A stretch of 64,000 nt of DNA from Gyrodactylus bullatarudis (Eukaryota > Platyhelminthes > Monogenea > Gyrodactylidea > Gyrodactylidae). Position numbers and translations under genes: made by a program. Where the stretch lies: assembly GCA_012064415.1 (NCBI GenBank), contig SSNU01000327.1, forward strand, positions 461,984 to 525,983. Direction: 5' to 3'. Of the stretch, positions 26,501 to 38,057 are shown piece by piece; the first letter of the stretch is position 1, and the number at the start of each line of letters is the position of its first letter. The notes beneath the pieces were generated by a model. It had not been told where the DNA came from. It did no database searches and saw nothing but the letters and a program-made list of their open reading frames with translations.

Positions 26501-29500
26501 GAGCATCTCTGAAAATTTTATCTGTATCAGTAGAAATATTCAGTTTTTAGAGGATTTAGAAGAAGGCTGAGTACTGATCAGTGCAATTTATTAATCATAA
26601 TTAATAAAGCTTTTATTTAACGAGTTCTTATCAGACTCTTACAACAGCTTGAAATTTTTAAATAAAATAAGGAAATATTACAAAATTATCTGATTGGATG
26701 AGAATCGAAAGTATTCCTCAGAGAGGATGGGTAGGGTTTGACAGAGCTCATTATCTTTTCCGCATGGATTCATGGACTTGATGAAATGGGGAATAATTTT
26801 TATGCATGTATTCCATGTATTGAGATACAATTATCTCATTTAAATGTCTGTAAAATCTCTTTGGTTCGTTAATAATACTGACAATGGGCGAATAGATACG
26901 TCTTGTAGTAGGTAGTGGGAATTTACAGAATCCTCACTTGTAGACACACAATTCACTGACAATTTATTAAAACAAACAGATCTTATATTTTGATAAAAGA
27001 TTGATAATCATCTTCATCTATGTGCTTGTAACGAAACCCTTTCAATCAAAAGAAAGGAAATGTACATTCAAACCCTGTTAAAGTATAAAATCATGGGAAA
27101 ATTTTTAAAATAATAGCACTTCAAGAAATTCATAGATATATCAGTTTAAATTTCTGTTTTTTGATTATAAAGATAACCTGGCCATAAAATGTTTCTCAGT
27201 GTACGATGATGAAAATTTTGAATCTGTCAGATTATTCTACAAACTCCAGAGACGTGCATTATATTACATTTACAATTTGTTGTTCCCCTGCCTGATTACA
27301 AACATTATGATATTGCTTGTATTCAAGTTACCGCCAAATGCTGGAGAGAAGATTACCCTTGGTGTCAATATATTGCTCAATCTCACTGTCCTCTTGCAGA
27401 TGGTTTCTGAGAGGGTCCCTCAAAACTCTTTGTCCCTACCGTTAATGGGTTAGTTGTCTAAACCTGGGAAATATCACATAGCTCCAAAAGAAAATCAACT
27501 AAATTTGACTATTCATTTAATTTCATTGAAATATTTTGCAATTTTGTTGATTCTCATGAAAAACCCTGTATAGTTTAGTAGATTCGTCCTGATTGCATAT
27601 CCGGAAATTTTCCCTAAAGAAATCCAAGCAAAATATTAATTTTGAGTCATAAAATTGTTTTAATTAAAAGAAAATATGAGAACACGTAAAATATGGGAAA
27701 GAAATTTTCCAGGATGAATCTTACAAATTGTACAGTTAATAATTTGATTCTACTATCCCAATGAAAAACACTCTGTTCCCTTCCAATGAGACAATTAAAA
27801 ATTTCATATATGCAATTTTTTTTTCGATTCTCGTCTCTATGGGAATATCATAATCCATTATAAGAGAGGGATTTATAGCAGATTTTTTTCATGCCAAAAA
27901 TATTCATCATACGGAAATAATGCTTTCTTTTCCAGACTTGATTTTGACATTGGAATCAAAGAAAGCAATTTGTTTACAAACCTTTCTCTGTGAATGAATA
28001 AGAATAAGAAAAAGTTTAGTTTACATTGTCCAATAATAAGGCCCATTTGACATCATGAGATTATAGTTGCGAGATAAGAATCGGGGTTATAACATCTTTT
28101 ATTCAAAATCGACCAAGTCTTTAGTTCTAGTTCCATTTCAAAATTATATTTTCTGAATTCATTCAATGTTTGAAAGTAACTTTTGAATTGTCATCAACAC
28201 CAAACCTGACATCCCTCTATTTGAGCAATCTTGTTTGAAGAAATAGTTTGATGGAAGGAAATTCAAATTTCTCAAAATAAAAAGATTATCTATCATTATT
28301 GAGAGTGCATCAAAATGCATAGTATTCAGAGATCAAAAGCCTAATCTGACTGTATCTCTTTGAGAGGAAAGACAGAATCGAGTGTAACATTTGTTGTATC
28401 TACCTATTTCCTAAGAAGAAAGACGTATATCATCATACCATATCTTGTAATATATAAGGAATGTCCAATGCATGTATTTCAGCATTTATCACAAAATTAG
28501 CTTTCCCTTTCAATATCTCTATTTTCCTTTTAGTTGAAATGATCATCAGTTTTATTTCTTATAATTTCTGTCCTCGATTGCATGAATTTTTATTAAGAAT
28601 AAACAATTTTTGTATTATGACACAAGTACAGAATCAATAAATAAATATCCAAATTGCATTTGTGAAAGGGAAACGTTGGTGATAACCTTGAATATATCGA
28701 TACAACATGGAACACGCTCAGCTGTACTTTGTATTTCATTGAATATGAAATAGACTAGACCAGTTGGAAATTTTAAAATCAAAACTAATTTTAATGAATT
28801 TATTTTTTTTTGATTGGGGAATCGAATTCAAAATTGATTTTAATGAAGTTAAAAGTCAATAAAACTTACTAAAATCTCAATTTTTCAAGTAATCAAATTT
28901 GATAGCCATGAGAAAACTGACTCTTAAGAATTATCCGAAACCTGATAAACAGTGGTACCATAATGATTACAGGATCAAGAAATAGAACTGATATAAAATT
29001 GATCTGTATGAAAATGTTAATTAATTTTTTTACAAAATATAGAAATCTTAAAACCATATATATCGTTAATCTTGTTACTCTTGATAGTCTTAATACTACC
29101 TGATAGTAAGACCTATTACCTATAAGATTTCTATATTTTGTAAAACAATTAATACACTTAATAAACGTTGTTGAAGTGCCCAAAAGAGGCAAATGAATTT
29201 TGATAAAATCTGAAGTCTTGATGAGTCATGCTTTAAAGTCCTGTGTCTTTTCTGATTTTGAATTTTTCTTCTTCGAGTAGTTAAGGATTTATTTACGTCC
29301 ATGAGTAACTCAGAGCTCAAGTATGATGAATATTTCCTGATCATTCTTACTGCTTGAAAATAGAGAAACTTTTATGATCAATGGTCATGGAACAAGGGTG
29401 GTTCTCTCTAAAACTGAATGGTAATGATCAGTTTTTCTGTCTTATTGTGATAAAAAATTTCTTTTACTTCAAAATTAAATAAAAAATGATGTCGCAAAAG

Positions 29501-30406
29501 ATAAATAAATGATACAAGTAATTTCAAGTTATTTAAACCCTCAACCATTCTAACTAATTAGAGTAAGTTTATCAAGCAGGAGCAGCTAGACATATTTTCA
29601 TTAGCTGCCTTTTAATATACATTTATATATATTTCTATTTAATGTATATTTCTATTTATAGGAATCTACTTTGTCATCTCAATGATATTGTGTTCCCTAT
29701 CCTTGGTTTTTACAATTCTTGTGTTGAGCTGTCATTATACATCAGAGTATGAACGTCCTCCACCACCAAAAGTAAGATTTATTTCACTCTCATCCATCTT
29801 GAGAGTTAATCGCCGAATGTTGCATTTCAGGTTCTAATATTCGTCTCGAATCATCTTGCCACATTGATAAGGATGAAACCGTACAACTTCAAGTCAGCTG
29901 GTATTCTCAAGAGCTATAGGAGGAAAGGAGATCTTATTCCTACCTCGTTGGATGATGAGTTTGAAATTCTAAGTCAAAATTCGAATATCTGTTTGTTTAA
30001 TTATCCTATCTACTTCAAAGTATATATCCAAATTAAAATATGTTAATTTATAGCTGAAAAAATTTCCAATACCATACGTCCCCTTTTAGAAGATCAAAGG
30101 AACAAGAAAATAACTTTCTTTCCGTTAATGTACCAGAAACGTTTAAGCAATCTACTCTCAGAGACAAGAGAGGTAACCGGGAAACTCCGCTCGATCCAAG
30201 AGAAGAACTGTGTTGTCAATCAGTGGAAATATATCGCCATGGTTTTCGATCAATTCTGTCTCATCCTATTTTCCTTGTTGACACTTATTGTGACCTTGGC
30301 GTTCATGACATCTGCACCGAATTTGGTATCCTCTTTTAATATGGTCGATAATCTGAATAATTACACAAATTATAATGCATCTAATCCAGAGTACTGTATG
30401 AACTAA
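20532..30406 (+). CDS. Nicotinic acetylcholine receptor-like subunit D (non-alpha)
   Basis: Exons found: 20532-20577, 20769-20914, 23860-23969, 24028-24160, 24240-24387, 27200-27448, 29662-29771, 29831-29990 and 30054-30406; 484 residues without the small exon expected between the second and third. In gene A that exon is 45 nt; I could not find it in 20915-23859, and skipping it keeps frame. Loop A is SIWLPDILLYN, the Cys loop CPMRVSWFPFDDQQC. Loop C is short and lacks cysteines. M2 (GEKITLGVNILLNLTVLLQ) has Asn at 6' and 10'. M4 ends TSAPNLVSSF. Three introns of 2.2-2.9 kb are full of repeats, unlike A, B and C. AATAAA lies at 30413-30418. Confidence 0.85.
25407..25592 (+). pseudogene. piggyBac-like transposase scrap
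   Basis: A short open stretch containing RHDIAAYNAFILYT resembles the conserved C-terminal part of the piggyBac transposase core (a D-x-x-A/G-x-NA-x-x-x-W type block). It lies in the second long intron of receptor gene D, with no other transposase piece seen nearby. The resemblance is short, so this is tentative. Confidence 0.35.
28971..29066 (+). repeat. Dispersed repeat, copy 1
   Basis: This begins AGGATCAAGAAAT and contains TTGATCTGTATGAAAA and a TTTACAAAATAT block. It shares these, with drift, with copies at 30735-30840 (plus) and 31625-31736 (minus). A short inverted copy of its TTTACAAAATAT part lies near 29121-29146. It lies in the third long intron of receptor gene D. Confidence 0.5.
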
Positions 30407-30734
30407 AGGAAAAATAAACTACAATTTTATGAATGAAAGAGGTTTAGTCTGATTGATTAAAAATTGAACACCTAAACTTGAGAATCAAGGTGTTGATCGT
30501 AATAGTGGTCAAAAGTAAGAAAAATATTTTCGAGAATCATGTAAGCCAATGAAAACGAATATGGTAATTGCAGTTTTGAGTAACTGACACAGTCAATGAA
30601 ATATTCTCAATTTCCAAGAGGTTTTTTATGGTAGATATTCATTCAACTGTACTCAATGTTGGGAATAGCGCTAGTGGTAATCGAAATAGGTGCTAGATAT
30701 TTCATAATGCATTGTAATAATTATTGATGTTAAC
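30407..30734. other. 3' flank of receptor gene D
   Basis: It contains the poly(A) signal at 30413-30418 and AT-rich sequence; nothing else seen. Confidence 0.5.
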
Positions 30735-30840
30735 AGGATCAAGAAATTGGAAAAATACAAAAATGATCTGTATGTTTATTTATTATTTTTTTACTTTATT
30801 GGAATGTAGAAACCATGCGTGTATTTAGGAATCAATCTTT
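30735..30840 (+). repeat. Dispersed repeat, copy 2
   Basis: Same family as 28971-29066: AGGATCAAGAAAT, ATGATCTGTATG, then GTATTTAGGAATCAATCTTT, which also ends copy 3. Confidence 0.5.
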
Positions 30841-31624
30841 CCTGTTTTTAAATAGAAAACGCTGATTATAATATCCTTTGACAAAGTAATAGTTGAGATC
30901 TCAAAAATATCTGCGTTTATTATATTATAAATTGATCGAAATTTTTCATGTCAGGGAATTTTGAATGAAGGAGGAAAATAGTTTAAAATTCACTTCGATT
31001 CTCTCGGATCCGAACATTTCAAACGAGGTTTTCTATGTCCCATCATTTCGGTGAGACAAAATTTCCATTAAAATACTCAAGATAAATCGAAAAACCAAGA
31101 TTTGAAAAGTTTTATCATATCAGTGAGAGTATGAACTTCTCTATTATCGTTCTTTATTACAGCTGAAATGAAAAAATTCGATCAATTTTGGATATCCCAA
31201 CTAATATTTTGCCAAATGATATTTTAATCAACGATTTCTAATCAGAAAAAACTTATGCTCTAAATGTTTGAAATTGCAGAAGTTGAAATTCTGCACATGG
31301 TTATAAAGAATAGCACGAAACTACAAATTTCATAACAAACATTTCATATTCAAACCTCGAATGCTGGAAAGAATCCTGTTCCTATAAAATGTACAAGCTG
31401 GCTGGAGATATCAAGGATGAAAAAATCGACTTGACAGCTGCGATGTCCTTAGAACCACGAGTTACAAGTACAACTCTTTCTATGACCATTTCAGAGAATG
31501 TTGCATCGGTTAATCGAGATGGCTGAATACAAGAGACTCAAATACAAGAGAGTCCACAACACATGAAAGGATCAAGATTAATAAGCTGATGGCGTTTGCT
31601 GAAATAAGGGTTTACGCAAAAAAA

Positions 31625-31736
31625 AGATTGATCCCTAAATATATATACATAGTTTTTAGATTTCAATATTTTGTAAAGCAATGAATAATTTTTTTCATAC
31701 AGATCAATTTCATATCTTTTCAATTTCTGGATCATC
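31625..31736 (-). repeat. Dispersed repeat, copy 3
   Basis: On the minus strand it reads GATCCAGAAATTG, ATTGATCTGTATGAAA, TTTACAAAATATTGAAATC, then TTTAGGGATCAATCTTT. It is open for about 60 codons, so the family may derive from a coding sequence, but I do not recognise the product. Confidence 0.45.
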
Positions 31737-31989
31737 TTGATAGAATTAGCACTGTTAAACCTGTTCCATATTGGTTTAAATCATAGCTTGAAAATTAAGA
31801 ATTTTATATTGACTGTATCAGTTTTCTCAAAATTACGAACCGTATTCAGTTTTATTGGCTAATCACGATTTTCAAGATCAAAATGTACAGTTGGATCAAC
31901 AAAAATCTATACTTAAAGTTCAAGATTTGACACAAGTGTTTGCATAGGCTTTGAAAGCTTTATCAGCATGACAGAAAAGTTAACAGCCA

Positions 31990-33960
31990 CTTCTAGTCAG
32001 GACAGAGAACGTTACAATTCCGTTATGAAAGATGCGTAGACTCAATTCAAGCAGAGAAATCCGGACGCCCCAAAACTAAAGAAGTATCACTATGAGGCTC
32101 TGTCAAAACTCAGGGCAAATCCAAATGTCCTCCTCTGCCACATTGACAAAGGAACCGGGATTGCACTAGTTGAAAAAACAGACTAGCAAAAGGGAAACTT
32201 CTCCTAGCAGATCGAAAAAGGTTTCTCCTTGTTGATGCGGTGGAATCAGAAAATCGTTTGAAGGGCTTCACCAAAGCGATAAACAGAAAAATAGAGTCAT
32301 TAGAACAAAGGGGATTAATCGACGTAGACGAAGCAAGCTCGATGAAAAAAAGTGATGGAGAAATAAGTCGCCTATATTTGCTTCCGAAAGTCCACAAAGA
32401 ATCAGCAGAATTGATGTACAGACCAATCCTTGACATGTCGGCCAGTCCTCAACATCTCCTCGTCAAATGGTTAAACTCGAAACTGTTGCCTCTGAGGAAT
32501 CAAATTTGCGAACATTCAGTATCCAACTCAAGAGATGTCGTTTCGAAGCTCAGAGATACCAATTTTGTTGACAGCAAATGATCTCCTTTGATGTAACCTC
32601 TTTATTTACGAATGTTCCTATAAAAGAGACGGTAGAGTTTATTATGAATCAAATGACTAAATATTCTTCTTTGTGTAGTATTCCGCCTCAAGTAGTAAAG
32701 AATCTCATATATATGACGGTAATCAACATTGATTTCAAATTTGGAGGACAGTTTTACAGACAGATTGACGGAGTCGCAATGGGGAGTCCGATCGGTCCAC
32801 TTCATGCTGACATGTTTCTCGCATCCCTTGAACAGGAGCCAATGCAGCAGATAATCAGATGTTCCCGATTATATGTCAGATACCTCGATGATACATTCCT
32901 GTTAATGGACAAAGACACAGATTTTAGTGAAACTAGCCAAATGTTGAATACAATCCATCCGAATGTCAAGTTCAAAAATGAAACAGAGTCTGAATTTTCT
33001 TGATCTTGAAATCTCACGGGATGACCCAAGTGCAGTCACGAGAATCCGTCGAAAGACAACGGCCCCGACAAAGTTTTCGCCGTACCAGAGTTTTTCCTCA
33101 ATCGAAACAAAAAAGAGTGTTGTCAGCAATGCTCATCGGTTGGTGTTCGCGGAATTTGTACAGGAGGAGAGATCAAAGCTGAAGGCTCTTTTGATGTGTA
33201 ATGGATACCCCGAAAAATTCATCGACAAACACTCGCACCCCAAGGAAAAACTAAAGGAAGAAGACGACAACAAAAAACCCCTGGTTCTAGTACTACCATT
33301 CAAAGGAGATGCCAGCAAGAATATTTTGAATAACAAACTGTCAAATATTCCACGACGAACATTTCCTGGAAGGAAGCTCAAACTGGTCCAAAGAACATCG
33401 AAACTGATCAATGGTCGCAACAAAGATCCAATCCCGAAGTTGAAAAACAAAAGAGTCATTTATCAGTTTACCTGTTCGTGCGATTCTTCATATGTTGGAC
33501 AGACACAACAGCGCGGTTCTGCGCCATCTACAGGAAACAGGTGGCACAGGAAACAGGCATTAAACTTTAAAATACTATACCAGGTGAATCCTAATGATTC
33601 ATGCAAAACAAGACAAGCAAGTTTGAGTTGTGCTGAGATTCATTTTATCACGAAGCTCAAACCAAATCTATGTGTCTATGAAGGAATTGGCAAGTAAATT
33701 AGGATTCAGAGGTCGGGATGTCCATATCAAGAGCAAACAGATTGCAAAAATCGGAAGAGTACTCAACCGAGAAACTGGCAACCCCACCCAATCTTCAACA
33801 AAGATCGAAACTGGTAATGTTATTGAAATCAATGTCAAAATCAAGGTCCCAAATTGGTTATTATAATTAGTATTTAAATCTTACCGGGGCAGAGTCTGAA
33901 GAGACCCGGCGAAATATAACGTTTATCTCTCAAATATATGCTTTTTGTTCTCTAAACCTT
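31990..33960 (+). mobile_element. Broken Penelope-like retroelement (RT plus GIY-YIG)
   Basis: Three frames in succession carry one element. About 32050-32220 is a frameshifted start (LLCHIDKGTGIALVEK). 32240-32581 has YLLPKVHK and RPILDMS. 32578-33003 has the core reverse transcriptase motifs SFDVTSLFTNVPI, DGVAMGSPIGP and VRYLDDTF. 32963-33697 holds FLDLEISRD and then the GIY-YIG endonuclease start (SCDSSYVGQTQQR). This order (RT, then C-terminal GIY-YIG) defines Penelope-like elements. At least three frameshifts break it, so this copy cannot make a whole protein. The tail at about 33881-33921 has a hammerhead-like stretch. Confidence 0.85.
33881..33921 (+). other. Hammerhead-ribozyme-like stretch at element end
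   Basis: The sequence CTGAAGA, followed 8 bases later by GGCGAAAT, resembles the two conserved core strands (CUGANGA and GAAA) of the minimal hammerhead ribozymes known in Penelope-like elements. It sits just after the end of the element's coding region. The helix II pairing is weak, so activity is doubtful. Confidence 0.25.
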
Positions 33961-34816
33961 CCAAATGAGTTTAGAATTGAGGAGTGGGTACTCAAATTCG
34001 TATCGAAAAGTATGGAATTTTTTACCAACGAGATTCAATGTTAGGGGCATTATATTAACTGCTGAAAATAAATAGAAAGTTTTATCTTCTCAAAATTCAA
34101 ACTCGAGTAATCAACCAGCTTCAAAGAAGCTCATAAGTTGGAATTAAGTTAACTAGAAATAAGATCTCAAAAGTAGTTCTTTTCTTCAACAGAATTTTTT
34201 ATTATATTTCGATTGCTTTCGAGATTTATGACTTTTTAATAACCAAGTTATTATTTATAACTTTATTTCTGAATAAAATCCTTTTTCAATTCGTGTTGAA
34301 TAAATAAATTACCTCTGATCACTAGGGATATTTTTTGAAAATTAATAATTCGATAGAAAATTTAAAGGCGGTTCTAATGATTTATAACATTAGTAGGTTT
34401 TGAAAAGTCCTAGGGGTGTTGTAAATAGGTTGTATGATTTTCCTATCTAAATGTATTGAAATTTAATTTTTGAAAGCTATAAATAATCAATCTTAGAATA
34501 AATTTTTGTTGTTGGAAGCTAATTATTTCTTCAAGCCAACTATGTAGATAAGATATTTTCTCGAATCTATCGAAAATACCATGGATTGCTGTAGAAAATG
34601 TACACACTACTTAAAAGTAATGGGATTTTTTTCGTGAATTTTTTTCTGCAATTTTTCAGAACTTTGTTCTATTGACATCACCCCTAGGAAAAAGTTTATC
34701 TAAGAAAAATTATAGTAAGAAAACTATAGTATAGGCTAATTCTTGTTATCAAAAGTATTATTTTTCACGAGAATCAAATTTTATTACCATCATTAACATG
34801 TGGACCAACCAAAAGA
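33961..34816. other. Intergenic stretch, nothing clear
   Basis: No gene supported. It lies between the retroelement and the 3' end of the minus-strand carbonic-anhydrase-like gene. Confidence 0.5.
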
Positions 34817-35896
34817 CTAAAGATTCAAATAAATCTTTACAAGAACCAGAAGGAGCCAGCTAGAGAAAAGAATATTAAGCAAAAATTAAAAATTCAAGCT
34901 CCACTCACCTGTTCTGAATGCTTGAAAGCATCTAAAAATCATGAATCTCATCAACCTTGAACCAATGATGATTTTTAACAGGGTAAATCAAACTAAAAGA
35001 TACACATCACCCATACTTTCTCAACAAAGAATTTATCTTACTTTACATTTTATCGCAGTGCTGGTGGAATCTGTTGTAGTCTTTGAACTGTTATCCGTGA
35101 TGAGCATACCTTTTGTAGTAGTGGTGTTACTTGCTGGCTGTACAGGCGCCGGTGTTGTTTTTCTGGGGGGTAATTGTAAAAAGTTTCTTTTAACTGTAAT
35201 ACCGGTCCCATTTTGTATTGGCCGGAACATGTTGGCTGGAGTTGTGTTAAATGATCGCAAAAATGCCATTTCCTTTTGAGTTATATTAACAGGCGTTGTA
35301 AAAAGAACTACGTCTACATTGTTACAAGGTGGCATCGATTCACTACCAGGATATACGAAATAGTTGGTCATATTAAAATATCTCTTGAGTCGAGTTGTTT
35401 GTCCTTGTATGGTAGGTAGATTACCGAGTTGAAGTGTATTATTGATATCTGTTATGTTTGCATTCATTGTATTGTTAAAGCTTTCGCTGAAGAAAGTTGT
35501 CTGCGAGTCATCGACAACTTGAAGGAACCATCTGAACCCATTCGGAGTGTACAATTCACCGACGAATTTCTCACCGTCAATTGAATGTTCTGAGCCCATG
35601 GTATCTGGTGTGAGGGAATATCGAAAGTATAATTTCAAAACATCATCATCATTTGGTGATACTATCATGTTTCCAGTGTCCATTTGGTAATAGACACCAT
35701 CAGTTTGAGCATCTAATGAATATCTATTGTTATCAGCTCCCCTAATGGAATAGGTGGTGAGGTTTGCGTAAACTGTATTCTGAGAGACAATATCAATTGG
35801 ACTCCGTCCTGTGCAATTCCAAGATGAAACGGATGAATATATGTTTGTAACTCGAACACTGAGAGCGGTTTCTAGGAGAAAGAGTAAGAATATCAT
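34817..35896 (-). CDS. Secreted carbonic-anhydrase-like protein, zinc site lost
   Basis: Exons in reading order 35896-35042, 34931-34909 (23 nt) and 34859-34817, giving 306 residues. The start is the ATG before a signal peptide (MIFLLFLLETALSV). Alpha-carbonic-anhydrase landmarks remain: SPIDIV near the start, GSEHSIDGEKFVGEL in the middle, YFVYPGSESMPPCNN later, then MFRPIQ. The three zinc histidines of active enzymes are replaced: the QFHFHWG strand reads KLYFRYS and the third position is Tyr in GELY. It therefore should not hydrate CO2 and is probably a binding or surface protein (inference). There are many N-glycosylation sites (NTT, NMT, NIT), a Thr/Ser-rich stalk, and a short hydrophobic end (WLLLVLVKIYLNL) that may be a GPI signal. 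Confidence 0.8.
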
Positions 35897-38057
35897 TTTT
35901 TTATTCACGATGATTTAAGATTCAGAGTTTAAATATTGTTTAAATAATGATAATGTCAGAAATACTCCTATTGATGACACTTACATGTGAAAGAAATTGT
36001 CATGATTGTAATTTTATTAACTAAAGTGTTCTCAAAATGTTTCAGGTAAGCGTACATGATTTTACTTCAGTTATTGATAATTCAGAAATCTACTACTCTC
36101 TGAGGCATGCTCATCATATCTGGTTGATAAATTTTAAACATATTTCATATCAGAACAGTATAATCAATCCTTATGTCTTAAGCTTATTATGCCTGGAAAT
36201 AGTCTTCGCATTAGATTTGAGACTGACGATTTTCCCAGTAAATTTTCGAATGCGTAAGATAAGGATCTCAGAGTATGGATCAAATTTTTTAAAATGATTA
36301 AAAAAATGATTTTTAAAAAGTTTATTTGACGAGTTAGAAAAAACTGAAAATTCAGAATTTTAAGGGAATTTGACCCTTATTAATATGTAATCGACCCAGA
36401 AAATAGGATCAGATTAAGGAGAAAAATTTTTTTCACCCTGACTTGTTGATCGAAGATCTTTTGGGATTCTCCGCCCCGAAAAAACCAGAAAAATAAACTC
36501 TTTTCTTAAAATTAGCTTTGCTTCTAGATAAAATTTTTCTTTCGATTAATTTTCATTTTCATTTTATACCATTAATTTGCTGAAAAATTAAATTTTAACG
36601 ATATTTCTATCATAAAAAGAGTAAATACAAAAATATTTGAAAATTAATTTCTCAAAGAATTCATTTCTGTCGATTGACCATGCCGAAGCTCTAAATTATT
36701 ACGTTATTTAATTTTAATTATTTAAGAAAATTCAATATAAAAGGCATATATTCACAACAGAGTTTTAACCTAGGTAATCCAACAAGTGAATAAGTTTTCA
36801 ATAGAATTCAGATCATAGCTATAATTATTAGCTTGATAGCCTTCAAGAGTTGAGAGCCTGCTTTTTCTAAAAAAGCTTACAGTCTAGAGAGATTAAAGAA
36901 AAGCTGCTTAAGATGAAGAAAAAGGGTCTATGGCCAGGTGATTTTAAACCACCTTTTATTTTTCCTCTGAGGAAATTTTGAAGTCTGTTGAGATCTATCG
37001 AAGCTATTGAAGCTTTCAGCAATTATTTATTTCTTAATCTCCCATATCGTAAAATTTCTTGATATTTTCAAACTGATTTACAGTCAATATAGTCATATAT
37101 AATTAATATATTAATTAATCGTGTTATATTTTTATATTACATAACTAAAGTTGGTTGATATGAGGTTGATCAAAAGAGGTTTTTCAGGATCAAGATTAGA
37201 CAAGAAAGCTGACTAGCACCATCAAATTACTGACAGTTACCCCATTTTCGAGATATTTTGAATTATCGAAATTTCATTGATTTTCAAGTAGTGAAAATGA
37301 TCAAAAAATTGAAATTCAACTCCCAAACGATAATAAGGCTATGCATTAGATAAGATTCAGTTGAATTAATTTTCTTGTCTAATCCTGATCTTGAAGAAAC
37401 ACATTTTGATCACCCTCCAACATTCAAATCATTAAAAATTTTCAGCTCAAAGTTCGGAAAAAAATGAAATTTGATAAATGGCCATATTTTTCATAAAATT
37501 TTTTTTCAGATTTTTTTTCTTCAACTGGTAAAAGTGGGTAACATGAGTAGGATTCCAAATATTCTTCAAAAAATTCGAATTCTTGATGAAAAAATGGAGA
37601 TTTCTGTAAAATCATAGATTCCCAACTTCATGTTAATTAGCTTTAGTTACAAGCTGTTCTGGAAATAGTCTTCGCATATGCCGAAGCCAAGAAACTATTC
37701 ATTTCACTGTGCAACAAATCAGAAATTTATGTCTTGGATTCTGACGAAAATCTCAATTCTGGATCAGTTTTTTATGCTGATTTCAATGGTGTTAATTATT
37801 TTTCTCTCAAAATGAGCAGGAAAAAGTTATGGCACTTGATAGTTTTTAAAAGCACTTAAGCAATAAACTTTTATACACACACTAAATAGTGTGGTACACT
37901 ATCGTGAAATGGCTCAAATTGAAGGTGAATAAATTTCAAATCTAACTAGATTTTAAATTTTCTCAGAAAAACTTTTTTCAGTGACTCCAATCCACTTTAA
38001 ACTTTTAAAGCTTTAAAATGTATACTTCCCCATTCGTTTTTGGCAACGAATTTGGTA
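35897..38057. other. Repeat-rich intergenic stretch
   Basis: No gene supported. It holds fragments of dispersed repeats: CTGGAAATAGTCTTCGCAT occurs near 36193 and again near 37654, and the text around 37625-37650 resembles 3875-3895. Confidence 0.45.

Noticed and set aside
35033..35908. Longer CA-like frame starting at 35908 and ending at 35033
   Set aside because: 35908 is a GTG; the first ATG is 35896. The stop at 35033 lies just past a good donor, and splicing gives a hydrophobic tail.
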